A stretch of DNA of 31,375 bases from ZLKRG08 sp964654815 (GTDB lineage Bacteria; Actinomycetota; Actinomycetes; Nanopelagicales; Nanopelagicaceae): the NCBI GenBank assembly GCA_964654815.1, contig CAZZLH010000014.1, positions 1-31,375 on the forward strand. Reading direction: 5' to 3'. The notes beneath the pieces are model-generated. The model was given only the letters and a program-made list of their open reading frames with translations. It was not told the origin of the DNA and did not search any database. This document shows positions 31,366 through 31,375 of the stretch, piece after piece (position 1 is the stretch's first letter; the number at the start of each line of letters is the position of its first letter). The position numbers and the translations under genes were made by a program.

Positions 31366-31375
31366 AAAGTCTCCG

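Overview
This window looks like part of a streamlined, fairly low-GC actinobacterium. The gene set points there: an HrdB/SigA-type principal sigma factor, a small DUF7455 zinc-ribbon-like protein and topoisomerase IV-type parE and parC close together (an arrangement also seen around hrdB in Streptomyces), the actinobacteria-specific division regulator SepH, a DUF4192 protein, a SAM-IV riboswitch on metX, and the actinobacterial GlgM/GlgC pair. Base composition is roughly balanced, intergenic spaces are short, start/stop overlaps are frequent and TTG/GTG starts are common. This would fit freshwater Nanopelagicales (acI-type) bacteria, but that placement is inference from gene content and was not tested by alignment. 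A run of exactly 100 N at 12016-12115 marks a scaffold gap.

Layout. 1-601: 3' end of a secreted-looking PKD-like protein with a Lys/Pro-rich linker. 638-1630: DUF4192 protein. 1750-4278: polar amino-acid ABC importer (binding lipoprotein, permease, ATPase). 4293-5517: SAM-IV riboswitch and metX (methionine synthesis). 5769-7703: principal sigma factor with a very long charged N-terminus. 7731-8654: a CDGSH iron-sulfur domain fused to a 2-keto-4-pentenoate hydratase-like (FAH superfamily) domain. 8651-8854: DUF7455 protein. 9063-11135: parE. 11203-15140: polyamine-type ABC importer (ATPase broken by the N gap, binding lipoprotein, two permeases). 15137-16651 (minus): parC lacking the whole C-terminal DNA-wrapping domain. 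16688-18453 (minus): pseudouridine breakdown pair psuG and a PfkB kinase. 18493-19584: alkaline-phosphatase-superfamily enzyme. 19634-21606 (minus): MFS transporter translationally coupled to sepH. 21712-22458: inositol-monophosphatase-family enzyme. 22582-28009: rplS-lepB-rnhB-yraN-comM-dprA-era, a compact housekeeping run. 27999-30081 (minus): EamA exporter and glgM. 30142-31365: glgC.

How the genes fit together. Most of the window is core information processing (sigma factor, topoisomerase IV, L19, RNase HII, Era, DprA) and core metabolism (methionine, glycogen/maltose-1-phosphate, pseudouridine salvage), interrupted by two ABC uptake operons suited to scavenging organic nitrogen. Divergent glgM/glgC supply ADP-glucose and its use in alpha-glucan synthesis. 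Regulation visible in the DNA includes the SAM-IV riboswitch, stem-loops just after both binding-protein genes, and several starts lying 6-8 nt below a TANNNT-type -10 box, which suggests leaderless transcripts.

Most worth a second look: the CDGSH-FAH fusion, the ParC without its C-terminal domain (whose stop codon overlaps that of the neighbouring importer operon), the yraN start codon sitting inside a nested inverted repeat, and the leaderless promoter pattern. I did not find a CRISPR array, tRNA, rRNA, insertion sequence, prophage or recognisable defence island. No stretch longer than 300 bases lacks a gene.
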